DNA from: Bradyrhizobium sp. CCBAU 51627
GTDB lineage: Bacteria; Pseudomonadota; Alphaproteobacteria; Rhizobiales; Xanthobacteraceae
Reading direction: 5' to 3'
Length of the DNA: 64,000 nucleotides
Assembly: GCF_028128765.1 (NCBI RefSeq)
Contig: NZ_LBJG01000090.1
Coordinates: 170,053-234,052, forward strand
Shown: piece by piece, positions 25,942 through 34,398 of the stretch
How the letters are laid out: each line of letters starts with the position of its first letter
Numbering within the stretch: the stretch's first letter is position 1
Notes under the pieces: generated by a model
Database searches by the model: none
What the model was told of the DNA's origin: nothing
The model's input: only the letters and a program-made list of their open reading frames with translations
Made by a program: the position numbers and the translations under genes

Positions 25942-26781
25942 CTAAAGCAGCGGCGCGCCCTGCCGCAGGTTCATGTGCCTGTTGACGTCCTTGTAGAGAA
26001 GATAGCGGAACCGGCCGGGGCCGCCTGCGTAGCAGGCCTGCGGGCAGAACGCGCGCAGCCACATATAATCGCCGGCCTCCACCTCCACCCAGTCACGGTT
26101 GAGTCGGTAGACCGCCTTGCCCTCGAGGACGTAGAGCCCGTGCTCCATGACGTGCGTTTCCATGAAGGGAATCGTTGCGCCCGGCTCGAACGTCACGATG
26201 GTGACGTGCATGTCGTGCCTGAGGTCGGCGGGATCGACGAAGCGCGTGGTGGCCCAACGCCCCTCGGTATCAGGCATTGGCGTCGGCGCGATCGAATGCT
26301 CATTGGTCACGATCGGCTCGGGATCAGCCAAACCCGGCACGCGCTGGTAGAGCTTGCGGATCCAGTGCAGCTGGGCCGGTCCCGGGCCGCGATTACGCAG
26401 GCTCCACTCGCAGCCCGGCGGCACATAGGCGAAGCCGCCGGCCTTCAGCTCGCTTTCCGTGCCTGCCAGCTTGAGAGTGACCTGCCCGCCCACGACGAAC
26501 AGCGCCGCCTCGGCATCCTTGTCGGGCTCGGGAATGTCGCTGCCGCCAGCCGGCGCGATCTCCATCAAGTAATGGGAGAACGTCTCGGCGAAGCCGGAGA
26601 GCGGGCGCGCGAGAACCCATACCCGCGCGTGGTCCCAGTGCGGCAGGTAACTGACGACGATATCCCGTTGCACGCTGCCCGGAATAACGGCGTATGCGGT
26701 GGTGAAGACCGCACGGCCGCTCAGAAGATCCGTCTGCGGCGGCAGACCGCCCTGCGGGATGTGATAGGTTCGCGATGACAT
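25942..26781 (-). CDS. allE: (S)-ureidoglycine aminohydrolase
   Basis: About 279 residues forming a bicupin: the first cupin includes HYLMEIAPAGGSD and VGGQVTLKLAG, the second METHVMEHGLYVLEGKAVYR with Mn-binding His/Glu residues. This layout and the N-terminal YHIPQGGLPPQTDLLSGRAV match AllE/YlbA. The reaction is (S)-ureidoglycine + H2O to (S)-ureidoglycolate + NH3 in allantoin breakdown. It begins two bases after the stop of the ureidoglycolate lyase gene, with GAGG seven bases before the ATG. It is the last gene of the dctA-allA-allE run. Confidence 0.9.
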   Translation of the reverse strand: MSSRTYHIPQGGLPPQTDLLSGRAVFTTAYAVIPGSVQRDIVVSYLPHWDHARVWVLARPLSGFAETFSHYLMEIAPAGGSDIPEPDKDAEAALFVVGGQVTLKLAGTESELKAGGFAYVPPGCEWSLRNRGPGPAQLHWIRKLYQRVPGLADPEPIVTNEHSIAPTPMPDTEGRWATTRFVDPADLRHDMHVTIVTFEPGATIPFMETHVMEHGLYVLEGKAVYRLNRDWVEVEAGDYMWLRAFCPQACYAGGPGRFRYLLYKDVNRHMNLRQGAPLL

Positions 26782-26783
26782 CG

Positions 26784-27290
26784 TCAAGCCTCGTGGTGAT
26801 CAGGCTTCAGATCGAGCTGCATGGACTCGTCCAGCCAATATTCTTCGAGATTGTTGCCCTCGCCCTTGCGGTCGACGACCAGGAAGGGGCTTGCATCCCT
26901 CAGCACCAGGAGAGGATGGTGCCAGCAGTTGCGGGCATAGTTCACACCCTGATGGCCCGTCGCCGCGAAGGCCCGATAGCTCGCGGCATCGCGCGGGTCG
27001 GTGCAAACGAGGACCAGCCAATCCGCGCCGCCGAGCGGCATGAACATCTGACTTCCCAGGGGATGGCGCTCCATCAGGCGAATGGCGATGGGCGCCGGAC
27101 GCATGGAGGCGACGAACCAGCTGATATTGGTCTGTCCGCCTTGCGCGGCGACGTCGATCTTGGCGAGGTCGTTGAAACGCCTGGCATAGCCCTGGTTGAT
27201 CGACAGGGGTGTCACCCCATCAGTTTCGATGACTTCGCCGAACGGCGCGAACGCCTGCTTCGTCAGGGGTTCGATCGAAACTGTCGCCAT
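26784..27290 (-). CDS. allA: Ureidoglycolate lyase
   Basis: 168 residues beginning ATVSIEPLTKQAFAPFGEVI, the standard AllA start, with RHPLGSQMFMPLGGADWLVL and the terminal NCWHHPLLVL stretch of the cupin-like fold. It splits ureidoglycolate into glyoxylate and urea, the step after AllE. The last of several start codons after GAGG is preferred on spacing. Placed between a DctA-like transporter and allE on one strand, it supports a ureide uptake and breakdown unit. Confidence 0.92.
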   Translation of the reverse strand: MATVSIEPLTKQAFAPFGEVIETDGVTPLSINQGYARRFNDLAKIDVAAQGGQTNISWFVASMRPAPIAIRLMERHPLGSQMFMPLGGADWLVLVCTDPRDAASYRAFAATGHQGVNYARNCWHHPLLVLRDASPFLVVDRKGEGNNLEEYWLDESMQLDLKPDHHEA

Positions 27291-27314
27291 CATCAACCTC
27301 GACTGTCTCCGCGC

Positions 27315-28640
27315 TCACAACCCCGCAACGGGCGCAGCCGCAGCATCAGGCTCGGCCTGCAGGATCTCGCTCGACGGAACCATCTCGCCATTCAGGATGC
27401 GATGGGCCTTGGCGCGGTCAAGGTCGCCTTCCCATGAGGCGACGACGACCGTCGCAACGCAGTTTCCGACATAGTTGCCGAGCGCGCGAGCGATACCAAT
27501 GAACCAGTCCACCGACAAGATCAGCACGAGGCCAATCGCCGGGATGGCCGGAATAGCCGACAGCGTCGCCGCGAGGACGACGATGGCCGAGCCCGGGACG
27601 CCATGCGCCCCCTTGGAGGTGAGCAAGGCGACGCCGAGGATCGCCAGAAGGTCCCCCATGGCCAGCGGCGTGTTGGTCGCCTGCGCAATGAAGACCGCCG
27701 CCAGGGTCAGGTAGATCGAGAACGCATCAAGGTTGAACGAGTATCCGGTCGGAATGACGAGACCGACGGTCGATCGCTTGATCCCGAGCAGCTCGAGCTT
27801 GCGCATGGTCTGCGGCAGTACGCTATCGCCCGCGGCCGTGCCGAGTACGATCATCAGTTCCTCGCGCAGATAGGCGAGCAGCTTGAACAGGCTGAAACCG
27901 GACAGCCGCATGATGGCGCCGAGAACGACCACCACGAACAGGACCACCGCCAGATAGAACAGGCCGACGAGGCCTCCGAGCTGCTTGAGCGAACCAATGC
28001 CGTATTTGCCCACGGTGAAGGCGATCGCACCGAACACGCCGATCGGGGCGAGTCGGACGACGAAGTTCATCATCTTGAAGATGATCTCGTTCACACGCTC
28101 GATGAAATCGACCACCGGCCTTGCGCGCTCGCCGCACAGAGACACCGCGCAACCGAACATGATCGAGACGATCAGGACCTGCAGGACATCGCCGGAGCTA
28201 AACGCGCCGACGATCGTGCCGGGGATCAGCTTCATCAGGAACTCGGAAACGCCGCCGCCGGCGACCTGGGCCGCGGTCTGGCTGAATCCGCTGAGCGCCT
28301 TGGCATCCAGCGTCGCGGGATCGATGTTCATGCCGGCGCCCGGCTGGAAATAATAGGCCAGCGCAATGCCGAACATCAGGGCGACGGTGGTGACGATCTC
28401 GAAATAGAGCAGCGAGCGGATGCCGACCCTGCCGACCTTCGAAAGGTCCCCGGCCGCTGAAATTCCCTGCACCACGACGCAGAAGACGATGACGGGCACC
28501 AGCATCTTGATGAGCTTGATGAAGCCGTCACCCAACGGCTTCAGCTGCACCGCCGTACCAGGATAGGCCATGCCGAGCACGATGCCGAGCGCGAGTGCGA
28601 CGACGACCTGGAAGAAGAGTGACTTGAAGATCCTGGGCAT
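27315..28640 (-). CDS. DctA-like dicarboxylate:cation symporter with altered substrate motifs
   Basis: 441 residues of the DAACS (glutamate/C4-dicarboxylate:H+/Na+ symporter) family, starting FKSLFFQVVVALALGIVLG as in DctA. The family's re-entrant loop usually reads SSSES; here it is VLGTAAGDSVLP. The NMDGT/NLDGT helix break reads GYSFNLDAFSIY, and the C-terminal DRFMSE region reads VDWFIGIARALGNYVGN. These changes all fall in substrate-contacting segments, so a substrate other than succinate/malate is plausible. Standing first in an operon with allA and allE, and facing a LysR gene, it is a candidate ureide or glyoxylate-related uptake system (inference). Confidence 0.85.
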   Translation of the reverse strand: MPRIFKSLFFQVVVALALGIVLGMAYPGTAVQLKPLGDGFIKLIKMLVPVIVFCVVVQGISAAGDLSKVGRVGIRSLLYFEIVTTVALMFGIALAYYFQPGAGMNIDPATLDAKALSGFSQTAAQVAGGGVSEFLMKLIPGTIVGAFSSGDVLQVLIVSIMFGCAVSLCGERARPVVDFIERVNEIIFKMMNFVVRLAPIGVFGAIAFTVGKYGIGSLKQLGGLVGLFYLAVVLFVVVVLGAIMRLSGFSLFKLLAYLREELMIVLGTAAGDSVLPQTMRKLELLGIKRSTVGLVIPTGYSFNLDAFSIYLTLAAVFIAQATNTPLAMGDLLAILGVALLTSKGAHGVPGSAIVVLAATLSAIPAIPAIGLVLILSVDWFIGIARALGNYVGNCVATVVVASWEGDLDRAKAHRILNGEMVPSSEILQAEPDAAAAPVAGL

Positions 28641-28834
28641 GGCTTTCCTCGCTCGCGTGGCTGGTGTCGGTCTGGCTTGGTCGGCGGCTTGAGCCTTTCG
28701 CCATTGTTGTCTTTGGCGGCGGCATGAGGCCGCTGCGGAGAGAGCCAGCCGCCGCTTGCAGGCGGATCACAGCTCCATCGGTCATTCGTTGACCAGCTGC
28801 GACTTCAAGTCCAATATATAGAACGACAGGATTG

Positions 28835-28849
28835 ATAGGCTTTCGCTAT
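28835..28849. promoter_or_regulatory. LysR-type T-N11-A palindrome over the lysR start
   Basis: ATAGGCTTTCGCTAT is a perfect ATAG/CTAT inverted repeat with the T-N11-A spacing of LysR-family operators. It overlaps the first two bases of the lysR start codon. Binding here could repress the regulator's own gene; an activation site for dctA would lie further left. Confidence 0.4.
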
Positions 28850-29744
28850 GGACCTCCGCCAGCTCAGATACTTCATTGCGGTGGCCGAGGAGCGCAGCTT
28901 CACCGTCGCCGCCCGCCGGCTGAACCTGTCGCAGCCGCCGCTCAGCCAGCACATCCAGGCGCTTGAGGCCGAGCTCGGCACCCAGCTGCTGTACAGGACG
29001 AGCCGCAAGGTCGAGCCGACCCAGGCCGGCGAAGCGATGCTGCTGCGCGGGCGCGCCATCCTGCAGCAGATCAAATCCGCGGAAGACGAGGTGCGCTCGA
29101 TCGGCGCCGGCCTGATCGGAACGCTGGATCTCGGCGCGACCGGCTCGATCCTGCGCGGTCGTCTTGCGGAACTGCTGGCGGCCTACCGGGAGGTTGCGCC
29201 GCTGGTCAGGATGACGGTGCATGAGCAGGCGCCGGCGCTGCAGATCGCGGCGCTGCTCAACCGTACCACCAATATCTCGCTCATTCGCGGCGTCCCTCGC
29301 GAACGCGACCTGACCAGCAAGCTCGCCTGGCGGGAAGAGGTCGTTCTCGCCGTGCCCCGCAGCCATCCGTTGGCGAAGCGCAAGCGGGTCGCGCTCGGTG
29401 AATTGGCGTCGGAGGATCACGTCATCCTGGACCCCGACAGCTCCGATTTCGCGCGCTATGTGCAGACGTGCTGCGTCGATGCCGGCTTCCTGCCAAGGGT
29501 CTCCCAGCAGGTCGTCGACGCGCAATCGATCCCGAGCCTGATTGCGGCGGGCTTCGGCGTCGCGCTGGTGCCGCAGTCGATCGCGCGTTTCACGACAGCC
29601 GATATCGCGTTTCGCCCGATCCGCCCCTCACCACCCGCGGCCGACGTGTTCCTGGTGTTCAGGGAAGACGAGACCTCGATGGTGGTGCATAATTTCATCA
29701 AGCTCGCGCTGCGGTATTTGAGCCAGCGGAGGAGGCTGGGCTAA
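28848..29744 (+). CDS. LysR family transcriptional regulator
   Basis: 298 residues. The N-terminal winged helix MDLRQLRYFIAVAEERSFTV (continuing AARRLNLSQPPLSQHIQALE) is a canonical LysR DNA-binding domain, followed by the periplasmic-binding-like effector domain. It is divergent from dctA-allA-allE with 207 bases between starts, the usual arrangement for a regulator and its target. The likely effector is a ureide or its product (inference). Confidence 0.92.
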   Translation: MDLRQLRYFIAVAEERSFTVAARRLNLSQPPLSQHIQALEAELGTQLLYRTSRKVEPTQAGEAMLLRGRAILQQIKSAEDEVRSIGAGLIGTLDLGATGSILRGRLAELLAAYREVAPLVRMTVHEQAPALQIAALLNRTTNISLIRGVPRERDLTSKLAWREEVVLAVPRSHPLAKRKRVALGELASEDHVILDPDSSDFARYVQTCCVDAGFLPRVSQQVVDAQSIPSLIAAGFGVALVPQSIARFTTADIAFRPIRPSPPAADVFLVFREDETSMVVHNFIKLALRYLSQRRRLG

Positions 29745-30000
29745 AGAAATTCCGAGCTCACCGGCTGAACGCCGTCGCCTCTCTCAACCCGCTTGATCAT
29801 TGATATCTTGTAGGCCGTCGGACACCTGCGGTTCGTTTCTTGTGCTGCCACAGGTCATCCTTGATATGCCTGTCACTGAAATTGTCGTGTCTCACTTCAG
29901 GGGTGCAGTCCTAGGGCTGCCACCGCCACTTAAGCACGGGCAGAAGGGCGACGGGGCAAACTGCTCGACCTTCAGTAGCTCAATCTCTGCCGCGAGATGC

Positions 30001-30276
30001 TTATGACCCCGTCGGGCTCTTGTTCGTCGCATGGACGGCAACGATGTCGCTGCTGTGCCCAGGCTTCGCTGCGCAGGTCGAGCTCTTGTCCTGCTCGCCT
30101 GAAGTAGAGAGCATGGGACGATACGTCGAATTGTCGATCCGATGGGCCACCGGAGCTGATATCAGGCGCTCTGGAGCGGTTTGCGCCTCCGAGAGACCAT
30201 CGTTGGAGAGATAGAGACTGGTTTTCGGCAGCAGAAGGATGATTCCAAAGGCGGCGAGCTTAAGTTCTAGTCGCAT
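30001..30276 (-). CDS. Small exported or anchored hypothetical protein
   Basis: A 91-residue frame with a hydrophobic start (RLELKLAAFGIILLLPKTSL) and a Ser/Thr-rich remainder with two Cys. GGAGG lies five bases upstream of the ATG, which supports translation. No family is recognised. The 256 bases to its right strand side, after lysR, contain no other gene. It lies close to the decayed P-type ATPase, so it may be part of the same disturbed segment. Confidence 0.4.
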   Translation of the reverse strand: MRLELKLAAFGIILLLPKTSLYLSNDGLSEAQTAPERLISAPVAHRIDNSTYRPMLSTSGEQDKSSTCAAKPGHSSDIVAVHATNKSPTGS

Positions 30277-30310
30277 GCTGGCCTCCGCTCTTCACGCCGG
30301 CAGGGCACGG

Positions 30311-30988
30311 TTATCGGTAGCGAGAGAAGAGACGTCCGAAAATTCGGATAGATACCCTAAGGGGCAATACGGAGGAGGCAGAGGGGATCATCCGTCCCTC
30401 GCGAACGGCTGACGCGATTCCGCCAAGCCCCGGCTCCGTCAGAACCATCCCGGCCGCGGCCTTGGCGACGTCTGTTGCCGACGCGACCGCGATGCCGATC
30501 TGCGCTTGCCGGAGCGCGGGCGCGTCATTGGTCCCATCGCTGCACATGCCCACAACATGGCCATGGCTCTGCACGCCTTCACCAACTTGAATTTCTGCAG
30601 TCAATGCGAGCCGGAAGAGCTCATGGATCGGGAGCGCCATGACATATCCGGCTGCGATGGTGAGAAGCGCGACGACGCTGTTGATGAGGGAGAGATTTCG
30701 GGTCACGGCAAGGACCGCCGTCTGCTCGGTGCTCTCGGCCTTGGCGATGCGCACCAATTCGGCAGCCCGCCCGAAGTAGCTCTTCGCTCCTGTCGCCGTA
30801 ACCTCAGCGTTGGCTTGCCCGCGGCGAACAAGGCCGCCGGCATAGACCGTCCCGCCGGCGGCAACTTCGACCGGTACCGCCTCGCCGGTCAGCATCGATT
30901 GGTCGACCAGCACCGATCCGGATGCAATCCGAGCACCAAGGGGACCCGAGATCTCCCGGATCTCTCCTTGGACCACTCCCATGGTCAT
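30311..30988 (-). pseudogene. P-type (P3A-like) cation ATPase, internally deleted remnant
   Basis: Parts of a P-type ATPase are recognisable: the actuator-domain VDQSMLTGEAVPVEV with the TGE motif, followed by RRGQANAEVTATGAKSYFGR and a membrane helix pair. The frame then jumps directly to the hinge motif GMCSDGTNDAPALRQAQIGI of the P domain. The DKTGT phosphorylation segment and the nucleotide-binding domain are missing, as are the N-terminal helices and the C-terminal half. The FGRAAELV context resembles proton-pumping P3A enzymes. With no phosphorylation site it cannot function. Its broken 5' end lies next to the tRNA-Phe-like repeat at 31.2 kb. Confidence 0.75.
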
Positions 30989-31156
30989 GCGGCTCCGGGT
31001 GGATTCAGCGCATGCGGAAACCTGCCTCGGCCGCTTCTGCGACCATTTGATTCTCATCAACTTGCGCGGTCGGCGAAGGTGGTCCCGAACGGTGCTGCCG
31101 GGATGCGGAGATGCCCTTGCCCACGAGGATTCAGTTTCACGTCCCTCGAACGCGGG

Positions 31157-31310
31157 CGGGGACCAACAGCGTCGGAAAGCAATGGTGCCCAGGGAAGGGA
31201 TCATACGCAATCACCGACACGAGGGACCGCTGTTTGTCCTTCGGATCGTGGCGTGAGGGCCTGGACGGTGGCGGCGTTTTGCTGCACCGCGAAACGCACA
31301 GCTGCGGGAG
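31157..31310. repeat. Degenerate tRNA-Phe-end direct repeat (left, R1)
   Basis: TGGTGCCCAGGG (31183-31194) is the complement of the tRNA-Phe acceptor end with CCA, and CACCGACAC at 31212-31220 matches its T arm. Between them lies GGATCATACGCAA, shared with the copy at 38.7 kb but not with the intact tRNA. Similarity to the 38.7-kb copy continues through ACCGCTGTTTGT, GGCGTGAGG/GGCCTGAGC and CTGCACCGCGAAACGC. It marks the left end of the ATPase segment, like an old attachment site. Confidence 0.65.
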
Positions 31311-31493
31311 CTTTTCGTTATTGTCGGGCAGCCTGGCCCGCTGGGACGCATCTTTTGCAGCCTGCTGAAGCCGCCGCTTGTCCGAGCTCTTGGCTGCACC
31401 CGATCTTTACGAAATGGCCGCCAAAAAGCGAAAGGCGCCTCCCCACGCGCTCGGAGGGCGGAGACGTCATCGCCCCTCCGAATGCGCAAGCAC

Positions 31494-31507
31494 TTGACTT
31501 CGGTCAA
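31494..31507. promoter_or_regulatory. FNR/FixK-type box
   Basis: TTGACTTCGGTCAA is a perfect TTGAC-N4-GTCAA palindrome, close to FNR/FixK sites (TTGAT-N4-ATCAA; FixK2 tolerates TTGA/C half-sites). It is 70 bases before the SpoIIAA-like start, at a distance suited to activation of the ATPase operon under low oxygen. The regulator identity is inference. Confidence 0.5.
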
Positions 31508-31577
31508 GGCCCCTAGGGCTTGGCGTGAGATTCTGCACAACCATGGAACAGGGCCCGCAATTTGAGGGAAGTCTCTC

Positions 31578-31970
31578 ATGCTCAAGTTGATCGAAGGTCT
31601 GCCACCGGACGTACTGGGCATCGAAGCTGCCGGGAAAGTAACCCACGACGATTATCGGGAGGTTCTGATTCCAGCCGCCGAGGCGAAGATTGTCCAGGGG
31701 CCGATCAGGATGCTTTATGTCGCCGGTTCAGATTTTACCGGCTACGAACTCGAAGCCTTGTGGGATGATGCGGCCTTCGGCTTCAAGCACTGGCATCAGT
31801 TCAAGCGGATCGCTGTCGTGACGGATAGCGCCTGGCTCCGCGCCGCGATCACGATGTTTCGCCCGTTCTTCCCCAGCCAAATCCGGTTGTTCAGACTCGC
31901 GGAGCTGGCCGCTGCCAAGGACTGGATTATCCGCGTGGAGCAAGTGAGTAATGGCGGACGCATCGCATGA
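31578..31970 (+). CDS. SpoIIAA-like (STAS/SEC14-fold) protein
   Basis: 130 residues: MLKLIEGLPPDVLGIEAAGK, then DYREVLIPAAEAKI and FKHWHQFKRIAVVTD, which together match the SpoIIAA-like domain found in many stand-alone bacterial proteins. It has no catalytic motif and is thought to bind a lipid or partner protein. GAGGGAAG lies six bases before the ATG. Its last 20 bases overlap atpD, so it is the first gene of the N-ATPase operon. It is not one of the usual operon members, and its role with the ATPase is unknown. Confidence 0.8.
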   Translation: MLKLIEGLPPDVLGIEAAGKVTHDDYREVLIPAAEAKIVQGPIRMLYVAGSDFTGYELEALWDDAAFGFKHWHQFKRIAVVTDSAWLRAAITMFRPFFPSQIRLFRLAELAAAKDWIIRVEQVSNGGRIA

Positions 31971-33381
31971 CAAGGAGCCCTCGGGACACCTGACCGCGAT
32001 CCATGGCTCCGTCGTCGATGTCCGGTTTCCCCAAGGGGTGTTACCGGCCGTCAACGAGGGCATCGCGATCGATCGCGATGAACCGACGCCCCTCATGGCG
32101 GAGGTTCAACAGCATCTTGATCCCGTGACAATCCGGGCCGTCGCGCTGGGCAATACGGCCGGGCTCGCCCGCGGTACGTCCGCGCGTGCCTTGGGCGCAC
32201 CCATCCGGGTCCCGGTTGGCGGTGCGGTTCTCGGGCGTCTGCTGAACGCCGTCGGTGAGCCCGCAGACCGCGGACCGGAGCTGCCCCCAGGTACAGTCTT
32301 TCGTCCCATTCATGCATCCGCTCCTGCACTGAAGCGGCTCGGCGCGTCTCAGGAAATCTTCCACACCGGGATCAAGGTCATCGATTTGCTCGCCCCTCTC
32401 GTCAAGGGCGGCAAGGCGGCGATGTTCGGCGGTGCCGGTGTCGGCAAGACCGTGCTGATCATGGAGTTGATCCGCACCACTGTGGAACACCACTCCGGAA
32501 TCTCTGTGTTTGCCGGCATCGGCGAGCGGTCGCGCGAAGGGCATGAGCTTCTGCTCGAACTCAGGGAGTCGGGCGTGCTGGCGCGCACCGCTCTCGTGTT
32601 CGGTCAGATGAACGAACCTCCGGGCGCGCGCTGGCGCGCCGGACTCACGGCATTGACCATCGCCGAGCACTTCCGCGATGAAAAACACGAGAATGTGCTG
32701 CTGCTGATCGACAACGTCTACCGGCTGGTACAGGCGGGCGGCGAGGTCTCGGGCCTGCTTGGGCGTCTGCCATCGCGCGTCGGCTATCAGCCGACGCTCG
32801 CGAGCGAAATCGCCGAACTGGAGGAACGCATCGCCTCGGTTGCCGGTGCGGCGATCACCTCGATTCAGGCTGTCTATGTGCCGGCCGATGATTTCACCGA
32901 CCCGGCCGTCGCCGAAATCTTCAGCCATCTCGATTCATCGATCGTGCTTTCGCGCGAGATGGCCAGCGAAGCCACCTATCCCGCCGTCGATCCGCTCGCC
33001 TCGACCTCGAGTCTCCTCGATCCCCGCCTCGTCGGCGAGGCGCATTACCGGATCGCGCAGGATGTGCGCAGAACCATCGCGCACTACCGCAATCTTCAGG
33101 AGATCATTGCGCTCCTCGGGATCGAGGAGCTCGGCGCCGTCGATCGTCAGGCCGTCAAGCGGGCACGGCGCCTGATGCGGTTCTTGACGCAGCCCTTCAT
33201 GGTCACCGTCGCCTTTACCGGCAAGGAAGGCCGAACGGTCGAGATTGCCGACACACTGGCCGGATGCCGCGCCATTCTCGACGGTGAATCCGACAATTGG
33301 GCGGAGAGCTCGCTCTATATGATCGGCGGGCTCGAGGAAGCGCGGGAGCGCGAGCGTGCCAGCGCCAAGGCGACGTCATGA
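31951..33381 (+). CDS. atpD: N-ATPase subunit beta
   Basis: 476 residues of F1 catalytic subunit. The Walker A motif is GGAGVGKTVL, followed by FAGIGERSREG with the catalytic Glu/Arg and LLLIDNVYRLVQAGGEVSGL. The usual DELSEED loop reads GIEELGAVDR, a divergent form seen in this branch. With beta first in the order D-C-Q-R-B-E-F-A-G, and Q and R genes present, this is the N-type ATPase, a second F-ATPase found beside the normal one in various bacteria. It starts within the end of the SpoIIAA-like gene and ends in an ATGA overlap with atpC. Confidence 0.95.
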   Translation: MADASHDKEPSGHLTAIHGSVVDVRFPQGVLPAVNEGIAIDRDEPTPLMAEVQQHLDPVTIRAVALGNTAGLARGTSARALGAPIRVPVGGAVLGRLLNAVGEPADRGPELPPGTVFRPIHASAPALKRLGASQEIFHTGIKVIDLLAPLVKGGKAAMFGGAGVGKTVLIMELIRTTVEHHSGISVFAGIGERSREGHELLLELRESGVLARTALVFGQMNEPPGARWRAGLTALTIAEHFRDEKHENVLLLIDNVYRLVQAGGEVSGLLGRLPSRVGYQPTLASEIAELEERIASVAGAAITSIQAVYVPADDFTDPAVAEIFSHLDSSIVLSREMASEATYPAVDPLASTSSLLDPRLVGEAHYRIAQDVRRTIAHYRNLQEIIALLGIEELGAVDRQAVKRARRLMRFLTQPFMVTVAFTGKEGRTVEIADTLAGCRAILDGESDNWAESSLYMIGGLEEARERERASAKATS

Positions 33382-33830
33382 AACTCACCGTCACCACACC
33401 ACTGGCGATCATCACAAAGGCCGATAATGTCGTGCATGTGCGCGCAGAGGATGACACCGGCGCCTTCGGCATTCTGCGCGGGCATGCGGATTTTCTGACG
33501 GCGTTGGCGATCTCGGTCCTGAGCTGGCGCGACGAGGGCGGCGGCGAGCATCACATCGCGGTGCGTGGCGGCATGCTCGCAGTGAGCGGCGGGAACAGGA
33601 TCACCGTTGCGACCCGTGAAGCCGTCGCCGACGATGATCTGCACCGCCTCGAATCCGAAGTGCTCGCGAGCTTTCAGCGGCGCAGCGAAGAGGAGGTTAG
33701 GGCGCGCACCGATGCGCAGCGCCTCTATCTCGCAGCAATCCGGCAGATTTACCGCTTCCTGCGGCCCGACCGTCCCGTCCCCGTGCCGCGGGTGACCCGC
33801 CCGGTGTCGCAAGAGGGGCTGGAGTCATGA
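33378..33830 (+). CDS. atpC: N-ATPase subunit epsilon
   Basis: 150 residues with the beta-sandwich start KLTVTTPLAIITKADNVVHV, then GAFGILRGHADFLTAL as in the N-terminal domain of epsilon, and a helical tail (RTDAQRLYLAAIRQIYRFLR). It forms part of the central stalk and may regulate hydrolysis. The ATG overlaps the atpD stop, and its stop overlaps atpQ (both ATGA), so translation is coupled. Confidence 0.92.
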   Translation: MKLTVTTPLAIITKADNVVHVRAEDDTGAFGILRGHADFLTALAISVLSWRDEGGGEHHIAVRGGMLAVSGGNRITVATREAVADDDLHRLESEVLASFQRRSEEEVRARTDAQRLYLAAIRQIYRFLRPDRPVPVPRVTRPVSQEGLES

Positions 33831-34111
33831 CGATGCCGCCCGAAAATCACGAGCGACTGGGACAGGCGATCAGAAGACGGCAGGAACGCCGCGAGCGCTG
33901 GCGGCGCGAGGGCGAACGGTCGCTGGGCCAGAACCTCGCCATGATCGGAGCGCTGGGCTGGACCATCGTGGTTCCGACGCTGCTCGGCATCTTCGTCGGT
34001 CGCTGGCTCGACCGGACCTTCCATAGCGGGATCTTCTGGACCCTCGGCCTGCTCGTGGCGGGTCTGGCTGTGGGCTGCACATTAGCGTGGAAGAGGGTGC
34101 ACAGCGCATGA
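33827..34111 (+). CDS. atpQ: N-ATPase-associated small membrane protein AtpQ
   Basis: 94 residues: a basic amphipathic N-terminus (RRRQERRERWRREGERSLGQ) and two membrane helices (ALGWTIVVPTLLGIFVG; FWTLGLLVAGLAVGCTLAW). It corresponds to the AtpI-like 'ATPase gene 1' family and is diagnostic of N-ATPase operons, where it lies between atpC and atpR. AtpI-type proteins help assemble the c-ring; the same role is inferred here. ATGA overlaps at both ends. Confidence 0.88.
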   Translation: MTMPPENHERLGQAIRRRQERRERWRREGERSLGQNLAMIGALGWTIVVPTLLGIFVGRWLDRTFHSGIFWTLGLLVAGLAVGCTLAWKRVHSA

Positions 34112-34398
34112 CCCGCACCGGTTTGATCGCTCATCCCGAACTCACGCTGTTGACCGCATTTGCGGGACTGATGTTTGGGCTGGCGTATTTTGCGGCTCTC
34201 AAGCGCAGCGTTACGCTGCTTGTCGGCAGCAAAAACAGCTGGCTTGGTCCGCTGGCCTTGACGCTGGGACGTGTCGGTGCTGCGGTCAGCTTCCTGCTCA
34301 TCGCGGCGAAACTCGGAGCAGCGCCGTTGCTCGGCGGCTTCGGCGGCTTCCTGGTGGCGCGCGCGCTGGCGCTGCGCGCGGAAAGGAAGGCCGGCTGA
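34108..34398 (+). CDS. atpR: N-ATPase subunit AtpR
   Basis: 96 residues with three hydrophobic segments (LTLLTAFAGLMFGLAYFAAL; WLGPLALTLGRVGAAVSFLL; LLGGFGGFLVARALAL). AtpR is found only in N-ATPase operons and confirms the type. Conserved Arg residues near helix ends (LGRVGAA, ARALALRAER) are thought to interact with acidic residues of the c-ring. It overlaps atpQ by 4 bases and its stop overlaps the atpB start as TGATG. Confidence 0.9.
   Translation: MTRTGLIAHPELTLLTAFAGLMFGLAYFAALKRSVTLLVGSKNSWLGPLALTLGRVGAAVSFLLIAAKLGAAPLLGGFGGFLVARALALRAERKAG

Noticed and set aside
31211..31621. A minus-strand open frame between repeat R1 and the SpoIIAA-like gene
   Set aside because: It overlaps the repeat, the FixK-type box and the start of the SpoIIAA-like gene, and encodes no recognisable protein.
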